From: CBDIHP01 sp965279195
GTDB taxonomy: Bacteria; Planctomycetota; Planctomycetia; Isosphaerales; Isosphaeraceae
Assembly (NCBI GenBank): GCA_965279195.1
Contig: CBDIHP010000030.1
Coordinates: 1 to 64,000, forward strand
Length of the DNA stretch: 64,000 bases
Direction of reading: 5' to 3'
Part shown: in pieces, positions 45,744-53,350 of the stretch
Layout: every line of letters starts with the position of its first letter
Position numbering within the stretch: position 1 is the first letter of the stretch
Translations under genes and position numbers: made by a program
The notes under the pieces: generated by a model
Database searches by the model: none
What the model saw: only the letters and a program-made list of their open reading frames with translations
What the model was told of the DNA's origin: nothing

Positions 45744-47714
45744 TCACGCCGGCACGAGTTCCGGCTCCACGTCGCTGCGGACGTAGGGGTTGAATTCCAG
45801 ATACTGAATGTGTCGGTAGAGCTTGCTCGCCTGGTGGACCTCGTTCGGCGAGCCAACGGCCTCGACCCTCCCCTTATTCAGGACGACGATCTGGTCGCTG
45901 GAGCGGATCGTCGACTGCCGGTGGGGGATGAAGATGAGCGTGCGGTTCACCGCGAGCCTGGTGATCGTGTCGTCGAGGAGCTGCTTGACCTCATCGCCGA
46001 GCGGGGTCGAGGGTTCTTCGATGAGCACCGTCGAGGGATCGTGCAGGTAGGCCCTGGCCAGCGCGATGCGGTACTGCTGGTCGGTGGTCAGGTACTGTCC
46101 GAGCGGGCCGATGACGGTGTCGTAGCCGTCGGGCAGGTCCTGGATGAACTGGTGGGCATGGGCCACCTTGGCGGCGGCGATGATCTTGGGGAGGTCGAAG
46201 CTCGCGTCCCCCAGGCCGATGTTGTTGAAGACCGAGTCGGTGAAGACCAGGTCGGCCTGGAGCACCGTGGAGACCTGGGCCCGGATCGATTCGAGCGTCA
46301 CCTCGCGGAGGTCGATCCCGTCGATCCGCACACGGCCGACCTCCGGGTCGATCAGCCGGGGAATCAGGCACACCAGCGCCTCGCTCGCCTCCTGATCCAG
46401 GCAGAGGATCGACGTCCGCGACTTGGCCGGGATCTCCAGCGAGAGCCCTTCGAGGAGCGTCTTGCCGCTGGAGTTGGTCAGCGTGACGTTCTCGAACGAG
46501 ATCTTCTTCTGGATCGGTTGGAGGAACTGCGCGCCGGCGTTCTGGAGCAGTTCCGACGAACGATCGAGGTACTCGAAGATCGCCGACGAGGCCCGGCTCG
46601 CCTGGGCCAGGGCCTTCTTGCGCGACTGGAATTCCAGCACGGGAGCGATCAGGCCGGCCGACGCCACGATGAGCGCCAGCGCCGAGGCCGCCGAGTTGCC
46701 CTTCACCACCACGCCGTACGACAGCAGGCCGACGGCGACCAGCCCGGCCGCGACGATCAGCAGGCGGGTCGAAGGGGAGATCCGCGTCTCGGAGAGCAGG
46801 CGGCGGGCGTCGGCCTCCTCGAACCGTTCGAGGTGCTCGTCGAAGCGGTGACGATCGACTTCCTCGATCCCGTGGACCCGGACGGTCCGGAGCCGGCCGA
46901 GGTCTTCCTGCAGCAGGCACAGCTGGATCGCCGCGTCACGCGTCGCGCTCACCGAGCGGGCACGGGCCGAGGCGTCGAGGTAGCGGACCGAGTAACCAAC
47001 GAGGGCGCCGAGGGCCAGGATGAAGAGGGTCGAGACCGGCGAGATGCCGAGGGCGAGGAGCAGCAGCCCGACGATGAGCGTCGGCGTCCGCCAGCCGAAT
47101 TCCAGGTCGGCGATGAGCCCGTCGCGGATGTCGTTGACCTCGCGGGTGAAGAGGTTCACGACCGGGCTGGTGCCCTCGGTCGGCAACGAGGATTGGCCGA
47201 GGCGGTACATCTGCCGGTGGATCTGACGCCTCAGGCTCGCCGCGACGCCGCACGCCCCCCGGACGATCATCCGCCTCCGGAACTGGCGGATCAGCCAGGC
47301 GAAGAAGGCGACCAGGAGTAGCCCGGCCAGCAGGGTCGAGAGGGCCCCGAGGTTGTTGCGGAGGGTCGGGAAGATTGTGGCCCAGAACATCCCGAGCCGC
47401 CCCAAGCCGGCGTGGATGGAGTTGGCCTCGACCTGGCTGGCGATGAAGAACGGCAAGACCCCCGCGTCTTCGAGGACGACCTCGGAGCCGGCGGGGGTCA
47501 GCTTGTTCTGGGCCCAGGGCGGGAGGTTCTGCGCGACGGAGGCGGGGAACCGGCCGGCACCGCCGGTGGTCACGAGGGCGACGAGCAGCGTCGCGACCGT
47601 CAGGAACTTGAGCAAGGTCAGGGCGTGCAGGACGCCGAGGATCTTCGCCCAGGAGCTTGCCATCCTCGAATCAGCCAGGAGCTTCCTTGCGCGAGCGAAG
47701 GCTGCGTGTTTCAC
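45744..47714 (-). CDS. ABC exporter-like protein with degenerate nucleotide-binding domain
   Basis: The 656-residue protein has the layout of a type-I ABC exporter half-transporter: about six membrane helices (roughly 20-380) and a C-terminal ABC-like domain (about 410-650). The key ATPase motifs are altered. The Walker A position reads LDQEASEAL (near 435-445) in place of GxxGxGKS/T, the signature reads LTTDQ (near 540) in place of LSGGQ, and the Walker B ends IEEP (near 562) in place of DE. The Q-loop Gln and H-loop His (PHRQST, near 597) remain. ATP hydrolysis by this domain alone is unlikely. The start is the GTG at 47714, with GGAGG 10 nt upstream. An ABC-2 permease and acylphosphatase precede it on the same strand. 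Confidence 0.85.
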   Translation of the reverse strand: MKHAAFARARKLLADSRMASSWAKILGVLHALTLLKFLTVATLLVALVTTGGAGRFPASVAQNLPPWAQNKLTPAGSEVVLEDAGVLPFFIASQVEANSIHAGLGRLGMFWATIFPTLRNNLGALSTLLAGLLLVAFFAWLIRQFRRRMIVRGACGVAASLRRQIHRQMYRLGQSSLPTEGTSPVVNLFTREVNDIRDGLIADLEFGWRTPTLIVGLLLLALGISPVSTLFILALGALVGYSVRYLDASARARSVSATRDAAIQLCLLQEDLGRLRTVRVHGIEEVDRHRFDEHLERFEEADARRLLSETRISPSTRLLIVAAGLVAVGLLSYGVVVKGNSAASALALIVASAGLIAPVLEFQSRKKALAQASRASSAIFEYLDRSSELLQNAGAQFLQPIQKKISFENVTLTNSSGKTLLEGLSLEIPAKSRTSILCLDQEASEALVCLIPRLIDPEVGRVRIDGIDLREVTLESIRAQVSTVLQADLVFTDSVFNNIGLGDASFDLPKIIAAAKVAHAHQFIQDLPDGYDTVIGPLGQYLTTDQQYRIALARAYLHDPSTVLIEEPSTPLGDEVKQLLDDTITRLAVNRTLIFIPHRQSTIRSSDQIVVLNKGRVEAVGSPNEVHQASKLYRHIQYLEFNPYVRSDVEPELVPA

Positions 47715-47819
47715 GGCCAGAAGACCTCCAGGCGGCCGAACCGCCCTCGCCCCCCGACCGCCCCGGCCTGGTCGCATCGCCGGCACCGGCCGGCGACGCA
47801 CCACGCTCCGTCCCGGCGA

Positions 47820-48638
47820 TCACGCCAGGTCGCGGTCTTCAAACAGCAGGAAGGCGAAGAGCAGCGCCGCACCACTGTAGAGCAGGCAGTAGCCCAACGC
47901 GGGCAGGACGTACGCACCCCACGGGATCACCGCACCGGTCGAGATCGCCGGGCTGGCGTTGAAGAACTCGAGGTCGGGCAGGCCGAACGCGAAGAGCTGG
48001 GCCATGAAGCTCACGAGCTCGTTAGCCTGGCCGTTCGAGGTCGCGGCGACGAGGATCGGGGTCAGGTGGCCAAGGAAGAAGATCGAGATGCAGACGACCA
48101 GATTCACCAGCATCGGCATCCGGGTCGAGATCGCGACGCTCACCGCCGTCAGGACCGTCACCTCGAAGAAGCCCAGGGTCAGGCCAGGCAAAACCTGGAC
48201 CACCTGCAGGATCTGCTTCGCCCCCTCGGCGGCCTGGGCCCCCTCGCGGAGGTCATACGAGTACTTGTAGAACACGCCGAGGCAGAAGATCGTGCCGAGG
48301 ATCAGATAGAGGAGGAAGACGCCGAATTCGATCCCCAGGAACTTCCCGAAGATGAACTGGCGGCGGTTGATCGGCTTCGAGAGCAGCGTGATCGCGGTCT
48401 TGCCTTCGATCTCCTCCGCGACCGTCGAGCTCGACGTCAGGAGCGCCAGGAGCAGGCACGAGAACGAGATCGTCGTGAGGCCCGTGTCCTTGTACATCTT
48501 GATGTCTTCGCCGAACGTGAAGTAGGCGACGAAGATCGAGAAGATGAGCCACAGGCCCGCGATCCCCGCGAGCACGAAGAATGCGGGTTGACGGATGGCT
48601 TCCTTGGCCGTCGCGAAGGCGATGGTAAGGGATTTCAT
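47820..48638 (-). CDS. ABC-2 type transporter permease
   Basis: The 272-residue protein has six likely membrane helices and the ABC-2 permease signature region SSTVAEEIEGKTAITLLSKPINRRQFIFGKF (near 72-103), which forms the cytoplasmic coupling loop. The N-terminus begins with an amphipathic segment and PAFFVLAGIAGLWL. Such permeases need a partner ATPase. The neighbouring ABC-like protein has lost its ATPase motifs, so the true partner may lie outside the window. The gene is 105 nt upstream of the ABC-like gene and 46 nt downstream of the acylphosphatase gene. Confidence 0.85.
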   Translation of the reverse strand: MKSLTIAFATAKEAIRQPAFFVLAGIAGLWLIFSIFVAYFTFGEDIKMYKDTGLTTISFSCLLLALLTSSSTVAEEIEGKTAITLLSKPINRRQFIFGKFLGIEFGVFLLYLILGTIFCLGVFYKYSYDLREGAQAAEGAKQILQVVQVLPGLTLGFFEVTVLTAVSVAISTRMPMLVNLVVCISIFFLGHLTPILVAATSNGQANELVSFMAQLFAFGLPDLEFFNASPAISTGAVIPWGAYVLPALGYCLLYSGAALLFAFLLFEDRDLA

Positions 48639-48684
48639 GGGAACACGTTCTCGGGACGAGGAGGATGCGGGCGATCACCGCGAA

Positions 48685-48960
48685 TCAGGACCGGATGGTG
48701 ACGCCCTTACGACGCTCCGGGTCGAATGGTTCGACGATTTCCTCCACCCCTCGCACTTTTCCTTCGAATTCCCGCCGAAGCGCTTCGAGAAAGCGACCGA
48801 CGTCCTCCACAGGCCCCTGGACGAGCAATTCGACCCGTCCATCTTGGAGGTTCTGGACCCATCCGCCGACCTCGAAGGCGGCCGACAGCCGCCTCGTCGT
48901 CGCCCGGAATCCGACCCCCTGCACCCGGCCCGAGAAGTAGACCCGCCGGCATTCCTCCAT
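48685..48960 (-). CDS. acyP: Acylphosphatase
   Basis: The 91-residue product has the normal length and both active-site motifs of acylphosphatase: GRVQGVGFR (about 11-19), whose Arg binds the phosphate, and GWVQNLQDGRVELLVQG (about 33-49), whose Asn positions water. The enzyme hydrolyses acyl phosphates such as acetyl phosphate or carboxyl-phosphate intermediates. It is the first gene of the minus-strand run with the ABC-2 permease and the degenerate ABC protein; no functional link between them is evident. Confidence 0.92.
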   Translation of the reverse strand: MEECRRVYFSGRVQGVGFRATTRRLSAAFEVGGWVQNLQDGRVELLVQGPVEDVGRFLEALRREFEGKVRGVEEIVEPFDPERRKGVTIRS

Positions 48961-49093
48961 CGCGCCGCGACCTCCGAAGGATCAGCGTAAGTCCTTACTA
49001 GATCGTAACGCGGAAGCCCTCGAAGGCAAGGACGGCTGTCAATTTGGGTAGTGTGGCCGCGCTGCGAATCGTCGAGGCCGCTTCGAAAACGAA

Positions 49094-49126
49094 CGAGGCC
49101 GCCCCGGGGAGAACGGGACGGCCTCG
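49094..49126 (-). terminator. Hairpin terminator of the secreted-protein gene at 49153
   Basis: CGAGGCCGCCCCG (49094-49106) pairs with CGGGACGGCCTCG (49114-49126) with one wobble position and a 7-nt loop, 26 nt downstream of the minus-strand stop at 49153. Confidence 0.55.
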
Positions 49127-49152
49127 GCTGGCTCATCGAGCCTGTTCGGAAC

Positions 49153-50469
49153 TCACAGGCCGTTGACGCTCACGCGATCGACGGAGGCGGTGGTCCCCTC
49201 GATCACGGCGACACCGGACCGCATGGGGCCGACGCCCAGGGTGTCCACCTCGGCGACCGAGCCGGCCGACGAGCCCGACTTGATCGTCGCATGGGAGATC
49301 GTGAACGGCAGCTTGTTCTCGATCTTGACCGTGAGGCCCTTGTCGCCGCGCTTGACGGTCTTGACCGTCACGAAGTTCTGGGCGAGGGCCTTGTCGAGGG
49401 CCCGGGCGAAGGCGACGCCGTCGAGAAGCTCGGGGCTGGCCTTCTCGGTCAGATTCGCGGAGCCCCAACTCAGCCACTCGGAGGGGCCGAAGTCGTTGGC
49501 GACCTGGACGCCGACCTTGCCGCGGGTCTCGCCGTTCATGCCGCGGGCCAGGTTGACCACGAGGTGCATGGCCGGGGCGGAGGTCTCGGGCAGGGCGTCG
49601 CCGGCGGTGAGCCGGACCGGCAGGCCGAGGACCCGGACGCCTTCGAGGCTGTCGGTGATCCGCTTGAGGTCCTTCGCGGCGCTACCTTCGCCCTTGAGGG
49701 TGATGTAGATCCGGCCCTCGGTGAGGTAGGCCGGGTCCACCAGGTCGCTGCCGACGGAGGCGTCGAGGGCCTCGACGAACCGGGCGGCGAGGGCGACCTC
49801 GTGCCGATTCAGGCTCTTGTCGCCCTTGGCGATCATCATCTCGAACGGGACGTTGTTGGCGACGTTCCACACGGCGGCCTGGGCGGTGCCGAGGCCGGTG
49901 CCCAGCGTGCCGAGGCTCCGGAGGGCCTTGCGGAGGCGGGCGTCGCGGGTGTAGTCGTCCACGTCGACCAGGTCGAACTTGTCCTTGGCGGTCGGGGTCG
50001 GCAGGCCGTAGTTGAGGCAGACGGCCGGGACTTCGATGTCCACCGACTGGCCGGCCGGCACGGCGACGGCCGGGGCGGTCGCGGCGACCGGGACAGAGCG
50101 GAAGCCGGCCTGGTTGTTATTGCCCTGGAACTGACCGAACGCGCCGGGGCGGTTCGTCGGGGCGCCCAGGCCCATGTTCTGGAAGCCGCCGCCCTGGCCG
50201 GTCGCGGCCGCGGCGACCATGCCCGGCGGGATCACGACGTTCAGGGCCTTGTCGGTCGTGTTCTTGAGGCCGAGCTTGACCTTGCCCTGGCCCTGACCGC
50301 GGAGGTCGACCTGGATCGCGCCCGACTTCTTGGCCTCGAGCACCTTGACGGTGTCGCCAGCCAACGGGGCCTTCGGCTGATCGGCGACGGCGGCGCCCCC
50401 GACCATGAGACCAGCCAGGACGCCCGCGGCCGACCAGGCCCGGGCCAGGCTAAGCTGCTGCCAACGCAT
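49153..50469 (-). CDS. Secreted hypothetical protein (438 aa)
   Basis: The 438-residue product has a signal peptide (about 1-29, ending AVA) and a mature sequence rich in Gly, Ala and Val with several beta-strand-like blocks. One Gly/Asn/Gln-rich patch occurs near residues 90-125 (GQGGGFQNMGLG then FGQFQGNNNQAG). Start 50469 is preferred because GAGAAAGG lies upstream and a signal peptide follows immediately. I recognise no family or enzyme motif. It is probably a surface or matrix protein. A terminator follows. Confidence 0.65.
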   Translation of the reverse strand: MRWQQLSLARAWSAAGVLAGLMVGGAAVADQPKAPLAGDTVKVLEAKKSGAIQVDLRGQGQGKVKLGLKNTTDKALNVVIPPGMVAAAATGQGGGFQNMGLGAPTNRPGAFGQFQGNNNQAGFRSVPVAATAPAVAVPAGQSVDIEVPAVCLNYGLPTPTAKDKFDLVDVDDYTRDARLRKALRSLGTLGTGLGTAQAAVWNVANNVPFEMMIAKGDKSLNRHEVALAARFVEALDASVGSDLVDPAYLTEGRIYITLKGEGSAAKDLKRITDSLEGVRVLGLPVRLTAGDALPETSAPAMHLVVNLARGMNGETRGKVGVQVANDFGPSEWLSWGSANLTEKASPELLDGVAFARALDKALAQNFVTVKTVKRGDKGLTVKIENKLPFTISHATIKSGSSAGSVAEVDTLGVGPMRSGVAVIEGTTASVDRVSVNGL

Positions 50470-50624
50470 CGTTTGGACCTTTCTCGGCGGGACGCCAGGC
50501 CTCGGGAGGTGGGGCCGGCGGCCTCGGGATGGCCGCGAGCGGCCGGACCTGTCTTGGGGAACGTAAGTTGCGCGTCGGATCGGAAGTGACGGCGGCGGTT
50601 CCCCGAGGGGAATCCGGGCGGGCC

Positions 50625-53168
50625 TCAAGGCTGGACGCCCGCCCCGACGCCGTTATTCGATCCGGTCTCTCCCTTTTCATCGGCAGCAATCCGCCGGAGG
50701 ATCGGTCGAATCGGCGAAACGACGCGCACGCGGCCCCCGGGCATGTGCACAACCGCTCCAATCTGGAAGGATCCGTCCTTCGGCGGCCCCGGCGGCCCCG
50801 GTGCCAGCTCGAGCCGGATCGTCGCCGAATCCATCTCCGGCTCGACGATCGCCTCGCCCACCTGCCGGATGCCCGGGGGCAGGTCTTCGGCTTTCAGTTC
50901 AACCTCCGCCTCGCAGCCCGGCAACCGCTTGACCTTCACCGGCAACCCAACAGACTTTCCCGTCGCAATCCCGACGGTCCCCGACGCCACCGTCAGCTCG
51001 ATCGGGACCTTGACCTGGATCGGGACGATCAGGCGGTAAACCTTCCCCTTCCCGGGCCGGACTTCGAGACGGACCGAGCGGGGGCCCGGCTTCGAGTCGG
51101 GCGAGGCCTTCAGTCGGACCTGCAGGTCGGTCCCCCCGCCCTCGTCGTCGGCCCGGCTGACGTCGGTGGTCACGACTGTCGACGCGGCGACCCCCTCGCC
51201 GATCGCCTCGGCCTGGAACCGGACGGACTCGGGATCCTGGATCGGCGGGTCGAACCGCAGGACCAGGTTCATTGTGTCCCCCTGGAGTAGCGGGCCGGCG
51301 ACCATGATCGGCAGGAGGAGCGGAGGACCCGGCGGGCCGACGAACATCCGGCGCGTCTCGCCCTTGACCCGCAGCGGGAAGGCGTCGATCGTCCGCGTCA
51401 CCGGCCGGGCCCCGCCGGCCAGGTTCGAGGGGTCGAGGCCGATCACCGCCTCGCCGTGGTGGACGATGGGGGGCAATCCGGCCGGCTTCGCCGTGGCGAC
51501 CAGCCGCCATTGCGACAGCCCGGGCGCGGCGAATTTCGTCACCTTCAGGACGATCCGGTCGGCCGTCGGGTCCAGCGGGGTGGTCGAAGTGGACGGCCCG
51601 TTAGGAAACTTCACCGTGACCGGGTCCGCCGTGACGCCCTCCGGCAAACCCTCCGCGCGGATCTCGATGGGCCCCGGCCTGCCCTCGGGCGTCACCAGGA
51701 AGTCCACCGCGACGGTCTCCCCGGGCTTGACGTTGAAGACCCCCATGTAGCCCGTGGGCAGCCGGACGTTGGCCGCCTTCCGGAGCCCCTGCACCTGCTG
51801 ACCGGCGGCGGGGTTGCCGAGGAGCATCGTCACCTTGAAATCGGGCCGGGGCTGGCCGACGGCCAGCCGATAGGCATACTCCGGCCCCCCCGCGCCGAAG
51901 CGGTCGGCGACCTCCACCGTGAAGACCCCGTCCTCCGGCAACGTCAGGTCGACCACACTGTCGGGCGGCAGTTCCTGCAATCCCTGGTTGTTGACCCCCT
52001 GCTGCCTCCGGACGCGGTTGGCGTCCCCGAGGTCGTCATTCTCGGCGACCGTCTCGCCCTTCGCGTTCTTCACCGTCAGGACCGAGTCGAGCCAGGACCC
52101 GAGCCGGGTCGCGTGCACCTGGAGTCGGATGCGGTCGCCCTGCTTGCCCCGCAGGCGGTAGCGATCCACCTCATCTGGGGCCGAGAGCCGACCATCGACG
52201 GCCAACCCCGGTCGGAGTTCGGGGGCCGAAATCCCGTCGGAGGCGGTGGGGCCTTCGGTCAGGTCGTCGGGGCCCGCAATCAGGACCCGACCTGTGGGGG
52301 AAATTTCTCCGAACGAACCCAACGCGATCCAACCGCCCGGCGTACCAGCGGCCTTGATCTTCCGTACGATCGGGGCTGTCAGGCTCCCCCCCAAGACGCT
52401 GACGTCCGACTCCTTCCCCGCCGGGATCGCCAGAGGGAACATCCCCGTGGCGAATGGGTCCGGATCGACCCGGAGCAGGTAGCCCGTCCGGTCGGAGCCT
52501 CCATAAATGTTGTCGCGGACCTCGACGATCGCGACCCCGTCCGCCGGCAGGACGACCGAGGCCCTGGCGTCGCGCTCGACCCCGAGCGACTCACGGGCCT
52601 GGAGGATCGCATGCCCCCGCGCGTCGGTCACGGTCAGCACGGGCGAGATGGCCATCCCCAATCGCCTGGCGACCAGGTCGAGCGTCACCCGTTGCCCCGG
52701 CTCACCCTTCACCCGCGCGAAGTCGACATCCTGCGGCTTGAGGACACCGGCCAGCGCCGAGCCGACGGCCACTTCCGTCGCCGCAGCCGCCCGGTCGTTC
52801 GGCTCTGTCTCGATCATGAGCCGCAACGGTTCGACCCGGACCAGGAGGAGGTTCGACACCCCGTCCGGCCCGTCGACCCGGACCTCGCGGATCCCGGGCG
52901 CGGCGACGCCGGAGACCAGCACAGTCGCCACGCCCTCGTTATCGCTTCTGGCTTCGAATGATCGGACCTCGACCCCCGACCCGCTGACGCTCAAGGTGCG
53001 GGCCCGATTGAGGTTGCGCCCGTAAATCGCCCAGGTCGATAGGCCGACGTTCGCCGACGGGGGGAAGATCCCGGTCAACGTCGGCGGCAACGGCTCACCC
53101 TGCCCGACGGCCTGCTGGGCCGAGGTCGCCAGCGAGAGCAACAGGATCCAGCAGAAGTTCCGGCCCAT
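50625..53168 (-). CDS. Exported PPC-domain protein (847 aa)
   Basis: The 847-residue protein has a signal peptide (about 1-22) and repeated beta-sandwich units. An IPT/Ig-like first unit (TLTGIFPPSANVGLSTWAIYG, near 30-50) is followed by PPC-like domains: ALAGVLKPQDVDFARVKGEPGQRVTL (near 136-161) and LAVDGRLSAPDEVDRYRLRGKQGDRIRLQV (near 320-350). The rest is beta-rich with no catalytic motif. It resembles the PPC protein at 26687 and probably has a similar surface role. It is divergent from the PVC heme protein at 53351, and they may share a control region. Confidence 0.82.
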   Translation of the reverse strand: MGRNFCWILLLSLATSAQQAVGQGEPLPPTLTGIFPPSANVGLSTWAIYGRNLNRARTLSVSGSGVEVRSFEARSDNEGVATVLVSGVAAPGIREVRVDGPDGVSNLLLVRVEPLRLMIETEPNDRAAAATEVAVGSALAGVLKPQDVDFARVKGEPGQRVTLDLVARRLGMAISPVLTVTDARGHAILQARESLGVERDARASVVLPADGVAIVEVRDNIYGGSDRTGYLLRVDPDPFATGMFPLAIPAGKESDVSVLGGSLTAPIVRKIKAAGTPGGWIALGSFGEISPTGRVLIAGPDDLTEGPTASDGISAPELRPGLAVDGRLSAPDEVDRYRLRGKQGDRIRLQVHATRLGSWLDSVLTVKNAKGETVAENDDLGDANRVRRQQGVNNQGLQELPPDSVVDLTLPEDGVFTVEVADRFGAGGPEYAYRLAVGQPRPDFKVTMLLGNPAAGQQVQGLRKAANVRLPTGYMGVFNVKPGETVAVDFLVTPEGRPGPIEIRAEGLPEGVTADPVTVKFPNGPSTSTTPLDPTADRIVLKVTKFAAPGLSQWRLVATAKPAGLPPIVHHGEAVIGLDPSNLAGGARPVTRTIDAFPLRVKGETRRMFVGPPGPPLLLPIMVAGPLLQGDTMNLVLRFDPPIQDPESVRFQAEAIGEGVAASTVVTTDVSRADDEGGGTDLQVRLKASPDSKPGPRSVRLEVRPGKGKVYRLIVPIQVKVPIELTVASGTVGIATGKSVGLPVKVKRLPGCEAEVELKAEDLPPGIRQVGEAIVEPEMDSATIRLELAPGPPGPPKDGSFQIGAVVHMPGGRVRVVSPIRPILRRIAADEKGETGSNNGVGAGVQP

Positions 53169-53350
53169 TTCGACGCCCTCCGTCTTAACACCAATCGCCA
53201 ATCCTCTCCAGGCTACCCGGACAAACGTCGGAGTCCACGAAGAATATCGTAGATCGGGAATTTCGGCGCCGGGGGATCCGAGTCTTGCCAACGACCGACG
53301 GTTGGACCACCCTGGAGAACCGAGCCCAGGTCTTCAACGGAGTGACCGCC

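Noticed and set aside
53285..53350. Upstream extension of the PVC heme protein from TTG 53285 or GTG 53342
   Set aside because: The extension adds non-conserved residues before the signal peptide; TTG 53351 has GGAG at a good distance. The choice remains uncertain.
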